In this document: positions 23,301 through 33,539 of the stretch, in pieces
Position numbering within the stretch: the first letter of the stretch is position 1
Layout of the letters: every line of letters begins with the position of its first letter
The notes under the pieces: generated by a model
Database searches by the model: none
What the model saw: the letters and a program-made list of their open reading frames with translations, nothing else
Told to the model about the DNA's origin: nothing
Made by a program: the position numbers and the translations under genes
Source of the DNA: Blasia pusilla
Taxonomy: Eukaryota > Marchantiophyta > Marchantiopsida > Blasiales
DNA length: 64,000 bases
NCBI GenBank assembly: GCA_050084515.1
Contig: CM114271.1
Span: forward strand, 43,214,001-43,278,000
Direction of reading: 5' to 3'

Positions 23301-26300
23301 GAGAGAAACTTGCGAACACAAGACCTCTACCTAACTGTTGGTCAGTTTAAAGCTAAGAACAGGACTCAGAGATAATTGTGAAGAGTATATGTCTCTAACT
23401 CTACACATGTGACAACAAGCACGACTCTTAATCCGAGCTGATACAAACGATTGCATTTGAGAAGACCTCCTACACTACTGTGTTGAAATGTGTTAATATC
23501 TAGTTTAATCATGCCCTTGAAGTAGTCAGTTAAATACTAACTTAACTGGATACTAACTTAGTTAGTTGGAGACAACTTAGAGCTCTTGTATCTTCTTGAG
23601 TAACCTCGAATTAGGGCTGAACTCGAATTAGGGTTAATCTCGAGTTAGAGCTAGCCACCATCAGATATTTAGGGTATGGATCTGTTCAAGAAGATCTAAG
23701 GGCCAGAGATGCTCACCCTCATGTATATAATGTCTCTGTTTAGAGAGCAGAAGCTAATTCTACAGTATGCACAATTTTGGTGAAGACTCCTGAGGCTTTT
23801 GGTGTGTAGTGCAGCACTGGCCCTGCTGCAGAGTGATCTGAGAGTAGGAAGAGGAGATTGAGACCAACTGCTGTGCTTGCTAGAGCCTCGCTGGAAGGCA
23901 GGTTGTTTTATCGAGTATGCTGATGGAGATTGTTTGTGCTCAATGAGGTGAGCCATGTCTGATCTCTGAGCTGGTGACATGTGAGGATCTGTAGTGTGAG
24001 TGCAAGGTGTGACTCTGTAGAATCCTTCCTAGTATCTGTTAGATAATAAGAAGAGTCACATCATGGTAGGGCTCTGATTTGGCAATAGAGATAGAAACTG
24101 ATTTGCTGATTGTGTACAAGCTGAAATCATGGATGGTCTAGCTGATGCTAGTTCTGACTTTGTACAAGGAGATACTTCTGCTGGTCAATCATTTTCACAT
24201 ACTGCAGATTCACTGCAGTATGCACATTTTCACATACTGAATCAAGGACCAAGACATCAGTTATTCACGTTGTGTGCAAGGTAGGGAATTCTTGACCATA
24301 TCGGAGAGAAAATTCTCTGTGGTTCTTACCCAAAGAGCGCTCTCGCCCTCCTGGTTCTGTTGATTGAGTATCACAAAGAGCCCGCCGGAAACGATCAAAT
24401 AACTCCAGCACTCGACCCCTGATCAGAAACGATACCTGTTTTGACTCTTCAAACTCCTTCATCAAAGATGGTGGTAAACCCTCTCCAAAATATTCGTTAA
24501 CATGCTGTGGACTGCACAAACCGCAAATTGAAAATGCGTCTCAGTTTACCATCAGTCAAAATGCGCTGTAGTATACCCCACTCTTCAGATTCCTGTCATC
24601 GTGCTTTTTCTTTAGCTGTATAATTTCAAGGTGAGTGAGTTTCAGAGTAATATCGATTTAACGATAAAACAAACCCACGCTGTAGTATACCCCACTCTTC
24701 GGATTCCTGTCATCGTGCTTTTTCTTTAGCTGTATAATTTCAAAGATGAGTGAGTTTCAGAGTAATATCCATTTGACAATAAAACAAACCCACGCTGTAG
24801 TATACCCCACTCTTCAGATTCCTGTCATCGTGCTTTTTCTTTAGCTGTATAATTTCAAGTTGAGTGAGTTTCAGAGTAATACCCATTTAGCAATAAAACA
24901 AACCCACACTTCCCATCACTCGAGGATTTGATCTATGGGTTAGATGCTTGTTGAATAAGTCCTCGACTTTCAAGAGTGTGTTTGTCTGGTTTTGGTCTGT
25001 CTTCAATTCGCATGTTTACACAATTTTCCTTCTTACAGCCTTCTGGTTTCCAGTGACTAGATATACATTTCCTTCACTTCATGGAATGTGCTTCTTTTTA
25101 AATTGCCTGCTTGGAGACACATGAAGGTTTGCATTTTAGAACCACTGCCAAGTTCAACGTCCAGTGGCGGTCGGTTGCATCACAAGAGGCAGGACAGATA
25201 ACGACCAGTTGTGAGTGGCAAGAGGATCTTCTCGCTAGCTAGAGTTTGGAGCTAAAAGAGTTGAGAACTCCACGTTATCCTCTGATTCTTCTAAGTTCCC
25301 CAGGCAGTAAGATCCTTATTAGAATCATAGCACTCCTGGTTCTTCGCAGCAAATTGTGGGGACTAGAAAGAACATGCACCCAATTCCAGGTCTCGAACAT
25401 AAGCAGGTAAGGTTGGGATAGCTTCTCAGCAAATGAGATCTGCTTAATCAACTGCATTTTCGATTAGTCGTCACGCAGCGAAGAGAAATTAAAAACCCCA
25501 TCCCATACCGGTGAAAAGTTTGCAAGAGTCAGGATACATCAGTAAGTCGATAGACTGACCTAACGGTGAGGTACTTGTTCACGTCGGCAAGAGTGAGGTG
25601 TGCTGGACCTTCAGCAGCCGTATATACAGGATCCACTTCCAACTCCACTTCCGATTCCCGCTCATCGCCAACGGTATTTCCATTTTTAGAGTCGTTCTCT
25701 TCTACGTTGGCCTGCATATCCAGCTCCTCGTGAACATGTTTATCATCCGCAGAAACAACTGCCGACATTAACCTGACGCTTTCCCTTGACAAGTAAGAGT
25801 CAGACGGAGTGATGAAAGAGTTGCATCTTCTCGAGAACGTCTGTCGTGAACTGAAAATTCCGTCTTTAATCAAACCTGCGACATTGGAAGTACATGACTG
25901 TGACAGCTAAGTGTCGATCGAATTCCAGAACCGATCTCATGTGAATGATCTACCGAAAACTAAGATATGAATTTCTGAGCTTCTCTGTCAACCCCATAAA
26001 TTCTACTTCAAAATTTGATATACCTTGAATCCCTTTCGATTTCTGAGCTTCTCTGTCAATTCCATTAAATTCTACTTCAAAATTTGATATACCTTGAATC
26101 CCTTTCGGAGCGTCTTTCACACATTTCCCAGTTGCTAACGCACGCGAGATAACCCGGGAAGCTGTTGGTTCCTGAGAGTCCAGCTGCGATCGGGAAACCT
26201 TAAGATCACGTGCTTGCTTCTCGACAATGTTCGTTCTTCCACGGATAACTCCCACTGCCGTTTCCACCACATCTTGGCACGACCGCAGACGGGCAGATAC

Positions 26301-26357
26301 CACAGGTGAGTGTGCCTTGATGAGGCCCCGCCGCAGTTGCCTAGAGATGGCAGCCAT
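20379..26357 (-). CDS. DAP3: mitochondrial ribosomal protein mS29 (DAP3), eight exons
   Basis: Small-subunit mitoribosomal GTP-binding protein. Exons on the minus strand: 26357-26093, 25875-25560, 24511-24330, 22276-22065, 21754-21500, 21332-21252, 20882-20710, 20487-20379. All introns are GT-AG, phases agree, and the total is 1593 nt (530 codons). The ATG at 26357 opens an arginine-rich presequence (MAAISRQLRRGLIKAH). The DAP3 core begins with PQHVNEYFGEGLPPSL. The P-loop GFIKSGKS is at residues 266-273, followed by LAMLVYWARMQGWLVFYVP and KNEQTGLWDTPVQAK. Then come IQLGEGAGVG, VVVRLREELSLVKEAPVLI, VNAFRIMEGPLMM, AFSQSLAVGKLP and a closing LFYLTNGNGEEIRTL. These blocks match the order of plant mS29. 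The 81-nt exon 6 is the least certain, because its sequence is poorly conserved and its acceptor was chosen by phase. The exon 1 donor is duplicated (see 25972-26108). Intron 3 carries an LTR-like insertion. Confidence 0.88.
23481..24199. mobile_element. LTR-like insertion (candidate solo LTR) in intron 3 of mS29
   Basis: The segment begins TGTTGAAATGTGTTAATATC, a start typical of Copia-type LTRs, and can end in CA at 24199. It is flanked by TACTG at 23476-23480 and again at 24200-24204, which fits a 5-bp target-site duplication. A second possible end at 24234 is also followed by TACTG, because the last stretch is itself duplicated. A TATA-like ATGTATATAATG lies inside. It accounts for most of an intron that is otherwise unusually long for this gene (2053 bases). 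Confidence 0.5.
24564..24908. repeat. three tandem copies of a ~115-bp unit in intron 2 of mS29
   Basis: A unit starting CGCTGTAGTATACCCCACTC and ending AACAAACCCAC begins at 24564, 24678 and 24793, with only scattered substitutions. It lies inside the intron between the second and third coding exons. Confidence 0.9.
25972..26108 (-). repeat. tandem duplication at the exon 1 splice donor of mS29
   Basis: Two near-identical units of 68-69 bases each contain GGGATTCAAG followed by GTATAT on the minus strand, so the splice donor exists twice (after 26093 and after 26024). The spacing of 69 bases keeps the reading frame. Using the second donor adds 23 codons (an ISNFEVEF-type segment) and still ends in the same phase. 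Confidence 0.85.
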
Positions 26358-27975
26358 AATTACTGTGACAAAACCAGCTACTGGGCAGGAATTTGCAATT
26401 TTGATAAGTTCATATGCAGCTCCATAGGTTCCAGACACCGCTCATTGAGAGTGTCAACCACCCAACGACTCTCTACACACAGCTGACGGCTTACTTGTCA
26501 CATCAAGGAAGCCGATTCCTCTCTACTACCTAAATCAGAATATGAGGAGTTCACGACCGAATGATCCGCCAGGAAGAATCACTAGCGCTCGATTGTGTTT
26601 CGAGAAACAGCGTTCCCACAGTCTCGTACTGCGAGTAGACCTAATCCTCTGTAAGACGAGAATTTCCCGAACAAAGGTGACCAAATTTAAGGCGTAGAAG
26701 GTCCACTCACAGCCAGCTTCTAGTGCAAGCGCACGTTGGGGAAGTGGAAGCTAGATGTGTGGTCAAGTCCATGGAACTACCCGACCGGTTGTCGTCGAGA
26801 AATTCTCCAGGTAGGAACTTCCGACTCGGAGTTTATTACTGTTAAATCTTGGCTTTAAAAAGGCCCTAGGGTTCGGGAACATAATGGCCAAGTGTTATGC
26901 TGGACCTTAGGGTTAGGGTTTTACCTATTAGTAGTTCACATCATGGAGATGCTTTGCGAACGCAAATCTCGACAACCCCACCTGTTTCGATGCTGCGAAA
27001 TAAGCTCACGCGCAAGAGTGTCATCACCTTGAGTTTCCGTATCTTGCAGCCCCAATACTTTGCCACCCTCAGGCGATTGCAACATTCGCGCGGACATGAC
27101 GGCCAAGACTCTTTCCGGATGACTTGGTGCGATGTTTCTGTGCAATTGCGAGCACTACCATGTCTGCGCACCAGGCTCCGTGGAGGAGCGTTAGAAAATT
27201 GACACCCGGTAAACTACATATGGTAGGTTGATTGACCTACAAATTACCGTCTCAGCTTCTTCTCCTCCTCCCAGCTGTAAACTAAATGCGGCCCTCCAAG
27301 CTGCTTTGAGGGCGTGGTTATGATCTTTAGTTTGGTTGATTTTGAAAGCGACGATCCTACGATAGTGCTATGGCCAGAGAGTATCTCTGTTGTAATTCGT
27401 ACTGGTAGCATTCCTCGAAACGATGTAATATTACCAAGGATGGGCATGAGGTCGCGAGCAAACTTGAGAAAATGTAAAAATCGCGGCTTCTGCACAATTT
27501 GGCGAAAAGTCTCCGAAAACTTCAATGGGGAGAGGGCGAATGCCATTGGGCGATTCTACATTGAAACAATAATATCTGGTTCAGGAATGCGTTGTTTCAG
27601 GAATAAAATAGGGAATGAATGAATTACGCAGTGACGGGAAGTGGACAACAAATTTGGTACGAATCCAGCATCCGTTTGACCACATTGCCCTGATAATATC
27701 ATGGACCATATTATTTGACCCTAGGGGCAGATCACAACACAACAGATTGGGATTTACCCTCCGATCCATAAATAACACATAACTACAGATTCTAACCTAA
27801 ATCTAAACTACAATAAATAAATTGATGATGTGGTTTTCACTTGCTCCTTGATCTGAATGCAACCTAATCAAAGTCTATTTGCCACGGGGATTTACAGCCT
27901 CTTTCTCTACACCATTCCTAAGAGGCTAACAAATGAATATAATGAAGAGAATGAGCTTGGCAGCACGTCCCATTG
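26358..27975. other. mS29 promoter region and 3' flank of the rhomboid gene
   Basis: Holds the upstream region of mS29 (including the telo-box at 26907) and, near 27976, the 3' end of the rhomboid gene. Overlapping open frames around 26900-27620 on both strands have no recognisable domains. Confidence 0.4.
26907..26923 (-). promoter_or_regulatory. telo-box upstream of mS29
   Basis: TTAGGGTTAGGGTTTTA on the plus strand reads as AAACCCTAACCCTAA-type on the coding strand, about 550 bases upstream of the mS29 start codon. Telo-boxes (AAACCCTA) are known in promoters of plant translation and ribosomal protein genes. The link here is inferred from position only. Confidence 0.45.
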
Positions 27976-30808
27976 TCATCGTTTCTTCTTCGTTTCCGCA
28001 GGAAGCAGGTAAGAGATCGGAGGTCGATCTACAAGCTGTCTCTTGCCTCCACCCGGTGGAGATTCGAAAGAATATACAGGGCCGAGCAGCCAGGTGACAG
28101 CAGCCCCACCAACCAGCCCTCCAAACTGGAAGGTGAACATGAACATGCGGAGCTGAGTTAGTCTTCAGGTGGATGAACGGCCAATTTTGGAAATGTTACA
28201 AAAATGCTGCTTGAACATAAATAGAAAACATGGTCACGGGTTGCTTACATGGCTCCAGTTATCGATGCCTTCACTCATTAGCCCAAACATCTGCAGCGAG
28301 AAACATGACTCCTCTTAGAATAAATACTCGTGTGTTACTCCTACAGTACAGCTTTCCCAGCACAAATTATAATACACTATGAGCAGATTTTTAGCCACGA
28401 CCAAGAGGGTTCAGTTTCTATTCACCATGTTTATTGCAATCACGCGCCCTACTTGTTGAAGGCTCCGCTGCCCTCCAATCATCATGTTCTTATGCCTCAC
28501 CAAGAAAACTGCGAGTGCACCAACCTGCCACATACACTACGGCCTGAGTTCTGAAAGTATCCTAACCTTTCCGTAGGGTCTAGCCCACTACAAATCAAGT
28601 AAGGTAACCAAGTCCCACCATTTGAAGTACTAAATAGATGCAAGTCTGCTCAAGACCTCTGGCACTGTCTGTAGCAAGCAATTCAACAAAATATAATGCT
28701 TCTGACTATATTAGCCCATGTACAGCTTTACAATATCCATGAAAAGCTAAGGAATCACGTTTGGAGTCACGAGTTAACTTACAAGTCCAAAGATTGCTCC
28801 TGAAGCACCCACTGAAGGAGCTGAGCAAAGAAAATAGCTTAAACTAGTACCTGCACCAGAACTTCCATCAGCCAATTTACCAAATTCAGCATCACCACGG
28901 TGACAACAAGGGACCTACATACGTACTGAATCTAAAGACATTCGGGATAGTGACAGAAGGAGCTGATTTCTGTCAGGGAAGGGAAAGGATGGGTCGTAAC
29001 TTGTTAGTGCAGATACTGAGTAGACTGCAAGGAATCTTCCCGGTCCTGCTAATGCCTCCACTGATGGTCCGATCGAATTTAATGAATAAGAATTTACCTG
29101 TGCAAAAATTTGAAATATGAAAGTGCTCCTCCAAGCAAAATGAAAATCAGCAATTGATGGATCAAACTGAGTTGGACACTACGAATTGCTGAGCTCTAAA
29201 GAGATTTCTTACAAGTAAATGGATGACATTCGCATGAAGAACTGCTGGCGTGATTAATCTCCACAATTGACCTTTAGCAATTAGGCTGTTGACCTGTTCA
29301 AGAAGACAGAAAGTATCATAGGCAGCCTATTTTCTCTACGTAACAGCAGAACTCACTTCCCAAGAGAACCACCATCAAATGGTACTGGTGTATGTTTGAA
29401 GTTTAGCCCCATGTGTAGCAATCTCTCTCAGTTGTTTCCAGACATTCATCACTAAGCCTCTTCACTCCCAAACCCACTGTGCAGGAATCCTTGACCTCTT
29501 CTTTGATTCTAACGATCAGCATTTTCCATTACATTAAAGCTAGATTTGTATGGTAGCAGAAGCCTCATGTAAAGGACCTAGTTTATCGTTCAGGACCTCA
29601 ACACCCACACAGCTCACCTGCTGACGATTGTTAAAAAAGCACGCATAGTTTGTTTCCACATCTTTCAGGGTGGATTGTCTGAGCAACCTAGAACACAGAT
29701 TATACCTTCGCCCCCAAAAGCAGCAGCCTTCCTTGTGTAGCTGCCTGTCCCAAAAAGACTCTGCAGACCACATCAAATCTATCAGCCAACCTCAAAGGAA
29801 GAAATCTACCAAAGTTTTGTCAGCCCTACTTCATGTGTTCCAGTATCGAAGATGGGACTTAGAAGATCAATGATGAAAATTGATAAGGAAGAAAAGAACA
29901 CTGCCAAGAAAGTCCCAGAAAGAGGAAACTCACAATAAATTCAAGCCTAAGAGAAATGAGGTAATATTTCGCCTCTGAGAGTGATTCTTTTCATCAGCAG
30001 ACACAGGCGATCCACCACCAGCACCACTTCCAAGAGAGGCCAGAATGACTTTGCCCCTGCTGCTGTCATTTTGAACTTTGGGTCCCAGATACCAAGAGCT
30101 CCACGGGCTTGAAATGAGTACACTTAAGCCCACTCTACAAGGGGAGCCTATGCCTCCACAATTTGTTAATGGTACAATTGATAACAAATCTCTCCAATGA
30201 AGCTCTGACGATTGACGACCATTGCCATTACCAATACTCTTCTTTGCCCTCTGCATAATCGTCAATGACATCTTTAGAACAAAAATCTAGTCTTGATACC
30301 CTCACCTTGCACCGCCGTAATTTGACAGAACGACTATCCTGAATGCCATGAATATGATCTCTTATGAAGTACATGTGTCCAAGAACGGGACGAAAACCAT
30401 GTGAATGGAAACCTTAAATTGATCTACAAACTTCCCAATATGGGTCAATTTCCACAAAAATGACCAAAAGAGTTTTTAACTGAACGTAGTTCTCTATGTC
30501 TTATGATTAATATCCGAAACACATTCAAGGGATGTCATTCACCAATCAAACCTTCTTAAACAAAATGATGAAGAAGACAAGCTCCTAGAGCCATCTCTAA
30601 ATTGAACGATATTCTAAGCGTGAGTGTGAAGGTGCTAGCTCAACGCCAGAACTTCCGAAGTCAGATAGGAATGAACACAAAAACAAATGAGAGAAAATGT
30701 TGGCACCTTGTTTAGTTCTGAGTGCTGTGAGCTCCTACACAAAAATTGACGAAGCTGTAATTGAGCCCCGGCTGCTAACAATCCTATTCCACACTTGGAA
30801 GCTGCCAT
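27976..30808 (-). CDS. RBL10-like: plastid rhomboid-type intramembrane serine protease (RBL10-like), nine exons
   Basis: Exons on the minus strand: 30808-30707, 30250-29934, 29760-29706, 29293-29213, 29097-29001, 28850-28783, 28524-28426, 28290-28249, 28125-27976. All introns are GT-AG, phases close, total 1011 nt (336 codons). The ATG at 30808 lies in a GCCATGGCA context and opens a transit-like N-terminus ([16 protein letters not shown]). Exon 3 gives [17 protein letters not shown]. Exon 4 gives [19 protein letters not shown]. Rhomboid hallmarks: H178-x4-H183-x3-N187 in the second span, [11 protein letters not shown] with nucleophile Ser234, and DNWSHFGGLVGG with catalytic His287. Block order and spacing match Arabidopsis RBL10 (At1g25290), a chloroplast envelope rhomboid linked to plastid lipid metabolism. 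Substrate unknown. Weakest parts: the start exon and the join of exons 1 and 2. Confidence 0.88.
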
Positions 30809-33156
30809 GGCATTCCAACCTCCAGCAAAATCCCCTTTCCGTATGTCTAGTTTCACACTTCTCGACCCAAAGATCCACTTCAACAGTCCCATTGGATCAT
30901 GTGAGCCCAGTGCCCCCATGTCCCCTGGAAGTATCATCTTTTCCCTCCAAAAATCTGAAAGGCGCTCACAGGCCGAATTATCAAGAATATCCTGATTGTA
31001 AAAAAACTTTTTAACAAAGCATGCGATGCACATACAATTTCTCAAGATCAGGAGAACAGAACTAGCGATGCCGCGAGCGTAAACGTATGATTTGCAAGAG
31101 CACTCCAAGTCGTTTGCTTTTTTGTAGCTCAATATTTGGGGGTGTCAGAGCACTTCCGGATAGGGGTGCCCACGCCATCCGGATAAACCTATCCAGTGGG
31201 TATCGGAATAGGAAACGGGGAGAGCATCCGGCCGACAGAATGTCTCCTGGATGCAGCACCATCGTAAGATTTGAAAGGGAACCTCACCAGTTCTTTCTCG
31301 TGCCTTGCTTTGGTGCCTGTGCACTGATTTATTACCTCTCCTTGTGCTCTATACGCTCGTAAGGAGGTTGTGATCCATATGCTCATGACAAGGCGACAGG
31401 GTGCATGTTGCTTTCATTTCATTAAAATACCTGCTATGATCTGACTCGGAGATTTCAGCACAAGATTTTTCAAGACGTCAAGATGATGGAAATTCCCGGC
31501 GTCTCATGCTAAGCAAATTAGGACAGGTAACATAATCAAAATGCCACCTTAAAATTCAATGTCGGCCACCGGGAAATTCTGGTGACAAGAAGCTCTGCAG
31601 CTGAGGACAGCAGTCTATTTCACTGCCGGTGAAACTTGCATGTGAAATCTTATGTGAAAACGTTACCTTGTTTGCCGTGCTTGCTGGAAATTTCCTGTCT
31701 TTTTTGTTGACGTCAGGTTCAACCTATTTCGCAACCTTGCAAATAGACCAATCCCCTCTTTCTACGACTCAATGCTGCGTCCGACTGACATCCCAGAAAA
31801 ATACCGGTCACATCGCAGTTCCTAGTGTAACACCCGCCTCTGTGAAGTAGTCTTAAGCTGCAGTCCACAACTATTCTAGAGCGAAACCCCAGGAATTCCA
31901 AATCCTTCTCGCTCACTCGATCGCAATCCACAGACTCTTCATCAAAAACCTACACATTCTAATAACGTGGGTGACAAAGGAGACGTCAAAACGCCTTTCA
32001 TTATTCGACAAACCAAAAACGGAAACCCTCCCAGTAGCTGGTTCCCTCACAATTCCGGAATATATGGTCAGGTCTCGAGCTGTCGACCCAATCAGCCCCG
32101 TTCTGAAAGGCTCATAAGAGAGTCTCCCCAACTTTGGTGGAGATTGACGGAATATTAGTGCGGTCATAAGAGAGTCTCTCCAACTTTGGTGGAATATTAG
32201 TATGGTGTCGAATTAATATGGAAATAAAAAAGTTATTGAAGAGTTTCTTTTAGTGTATAGTAAGGGAAGGATTAAAGATGTTCCATACAAATTCAAATTT
32301 TTTTCTTACTGCCCCTAGGATGTGAAATATTCTTTTGAGGTGTTTGCAAATCAAGAAGGTACTCTCTTATAATAATAGAGATGTTGGTATTTGGTCCATC
32401 ACCCTCCCCCTTTAGGCAATAGTCCCCTACCAGCTCACCTCATCGAGACGAAGCTTGTCATTATAAGGTGCTCTTCTAATGGAGCTCTCCGACACCATTG
32501 TGACAATGTCACAATGGTGTCGGAGAGACTTCCTACGCTCTTGTAATCCACTCGTACATGCATAGGTGTGACAATGGAATTGTGGTCGGCATCAAAGATA
32601 CTTTAGGAGCTCCGGTAATATAGCGACACTGCTAAAAAAAGATCCATTTTGCATGTCTTTACAGATCAGACTCAAAATATGAGGAAGACAAGGGCCAATA
32701 AGCCAGTATGGCATTAACAACACAATCACAAACTAGTGGATTGGGTTTTGAAAGGGTGGTTTTCCTATACTGTAAAATACTTCCAAAATAAATAAAAAGT
32801 ACTTGCTTAGTACAGGCAACTCCCAAAACCTTCTTTCCAAATTTGTGAGTGTTTTGAAAGTCATGTGCAAGTATTTTGCGGCTATCAAGGGACTTGAAGA
32901 GTTTTCGCAAGTAGTTTTTATTAGCAAATTAATTGGCATTATGGAAAGTTCACAATGCAAATGATTCAAGGAGACAATTAACAACATTCCTTCATCAAAA
33001 TAATGAGGTCAATAGTTGGATTACAACATATCTATATCCAAAGTGGTGGTAAGATAAATTTTAAGTAGGTACGACTAACGACTCGTTCCATGTGGTTGGT
33101 GTGCATCTAGTGTGTCATGCTATTGTCTAGATGGGCGTGCACCTATTGTATGTACA
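30809..33156. other. upstream of the rhomboid gene, then AT-rich repeat
   Basis: The first part is presumably the promoter of the rhomboid gene. A longer in-frame upstream ATG series (to about 31130) could extend exon 1, but I judge it non-coding. From about 32200 the sequence becomes AT-rich. It contains a short tandem duplication (CATAAGAGAGTCTC units at about 32114-32206) and the palindrome at 32485-32527. No gene recognised. Confidence 0.4.
32485..32527. repeat. 43-bp perfect palindrome
   Basis: Two 21-base arms (32485-32505 and 32507-32527) are exact reverse complements around a single central A at 32506. The left arm begins CTCTCCGACACC. It lies between the rhomboid gene and integrase copy B, with no gene around it. 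It could be the subterminal hairpin of a Helitron-like or foldback element, or a recent inverted duplication. Confidence 0.95.
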
Positions 33157-33266
33157 TGTCGTGCGCATACACTTCACTACACAACCACACAGATGTGGTG
33201 TGGTTGTATGTGTCTTGGATTGGTGACATCAATGTATATTGTGTAGCGATGTATATGCACACGACA
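33157..33266. repeat. 110-bp inverted repeat with LTR-like ends
   Basis: The first 28 bases (TGTCGTGCGCATACAC...) and the last 28 (...GCACACGACA) are imperfect reverse complements. The same terminal sequence closes the short LTRs at 34955-35091, 35822-35947 and 36466-36591. Both ends therefore look like LTR 3' ends pointing outward. It may be a rearranged 5' LTR of the copy that follows. Confidence 0.55.
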
Positions 33267-33539
33267 ACTTGCTCTACTAGATCATCTACCTCAAGATGAT
33301 CTTGTAAAGTCATGCGTGTTTAATTAGTGATTGATCTCACAAGACCCAAAAGTTTTTCATCTTATGGATTTCAAAACCAAGATCTCATGCAAAACCTGAT
33401 GCCTTAGTATGTCTACACCTCCACTAGTGTTTCATGTGCATGTCAAGTAATTCATGCTAGCCTAATCCATAACATGGCATAGAGATGCCTCAAAAAATGA
33501 CGATTGTGCTTAATTAGATGTCTTGCCAAAGATCTAGAA

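Noticed and set aside
23696-23980. Minus-strand frame of 94 codons in an mS29 intron
   Set aside because: Lies inside the LTR-like insertion; no domain recognised.
24564-24908. CRISPR-like array
   Set aside because: Three long direct units without distinct spacers in a plant intron; a simple tandem duplication.
30809-31132. Longer N-terminus for the rhomboid protease
   Set aside because: In-frame upstream ATGs exist, but the upstream peptide does not look like a transit peptide, and the ATG at 30808 has a good context. Not excluded.
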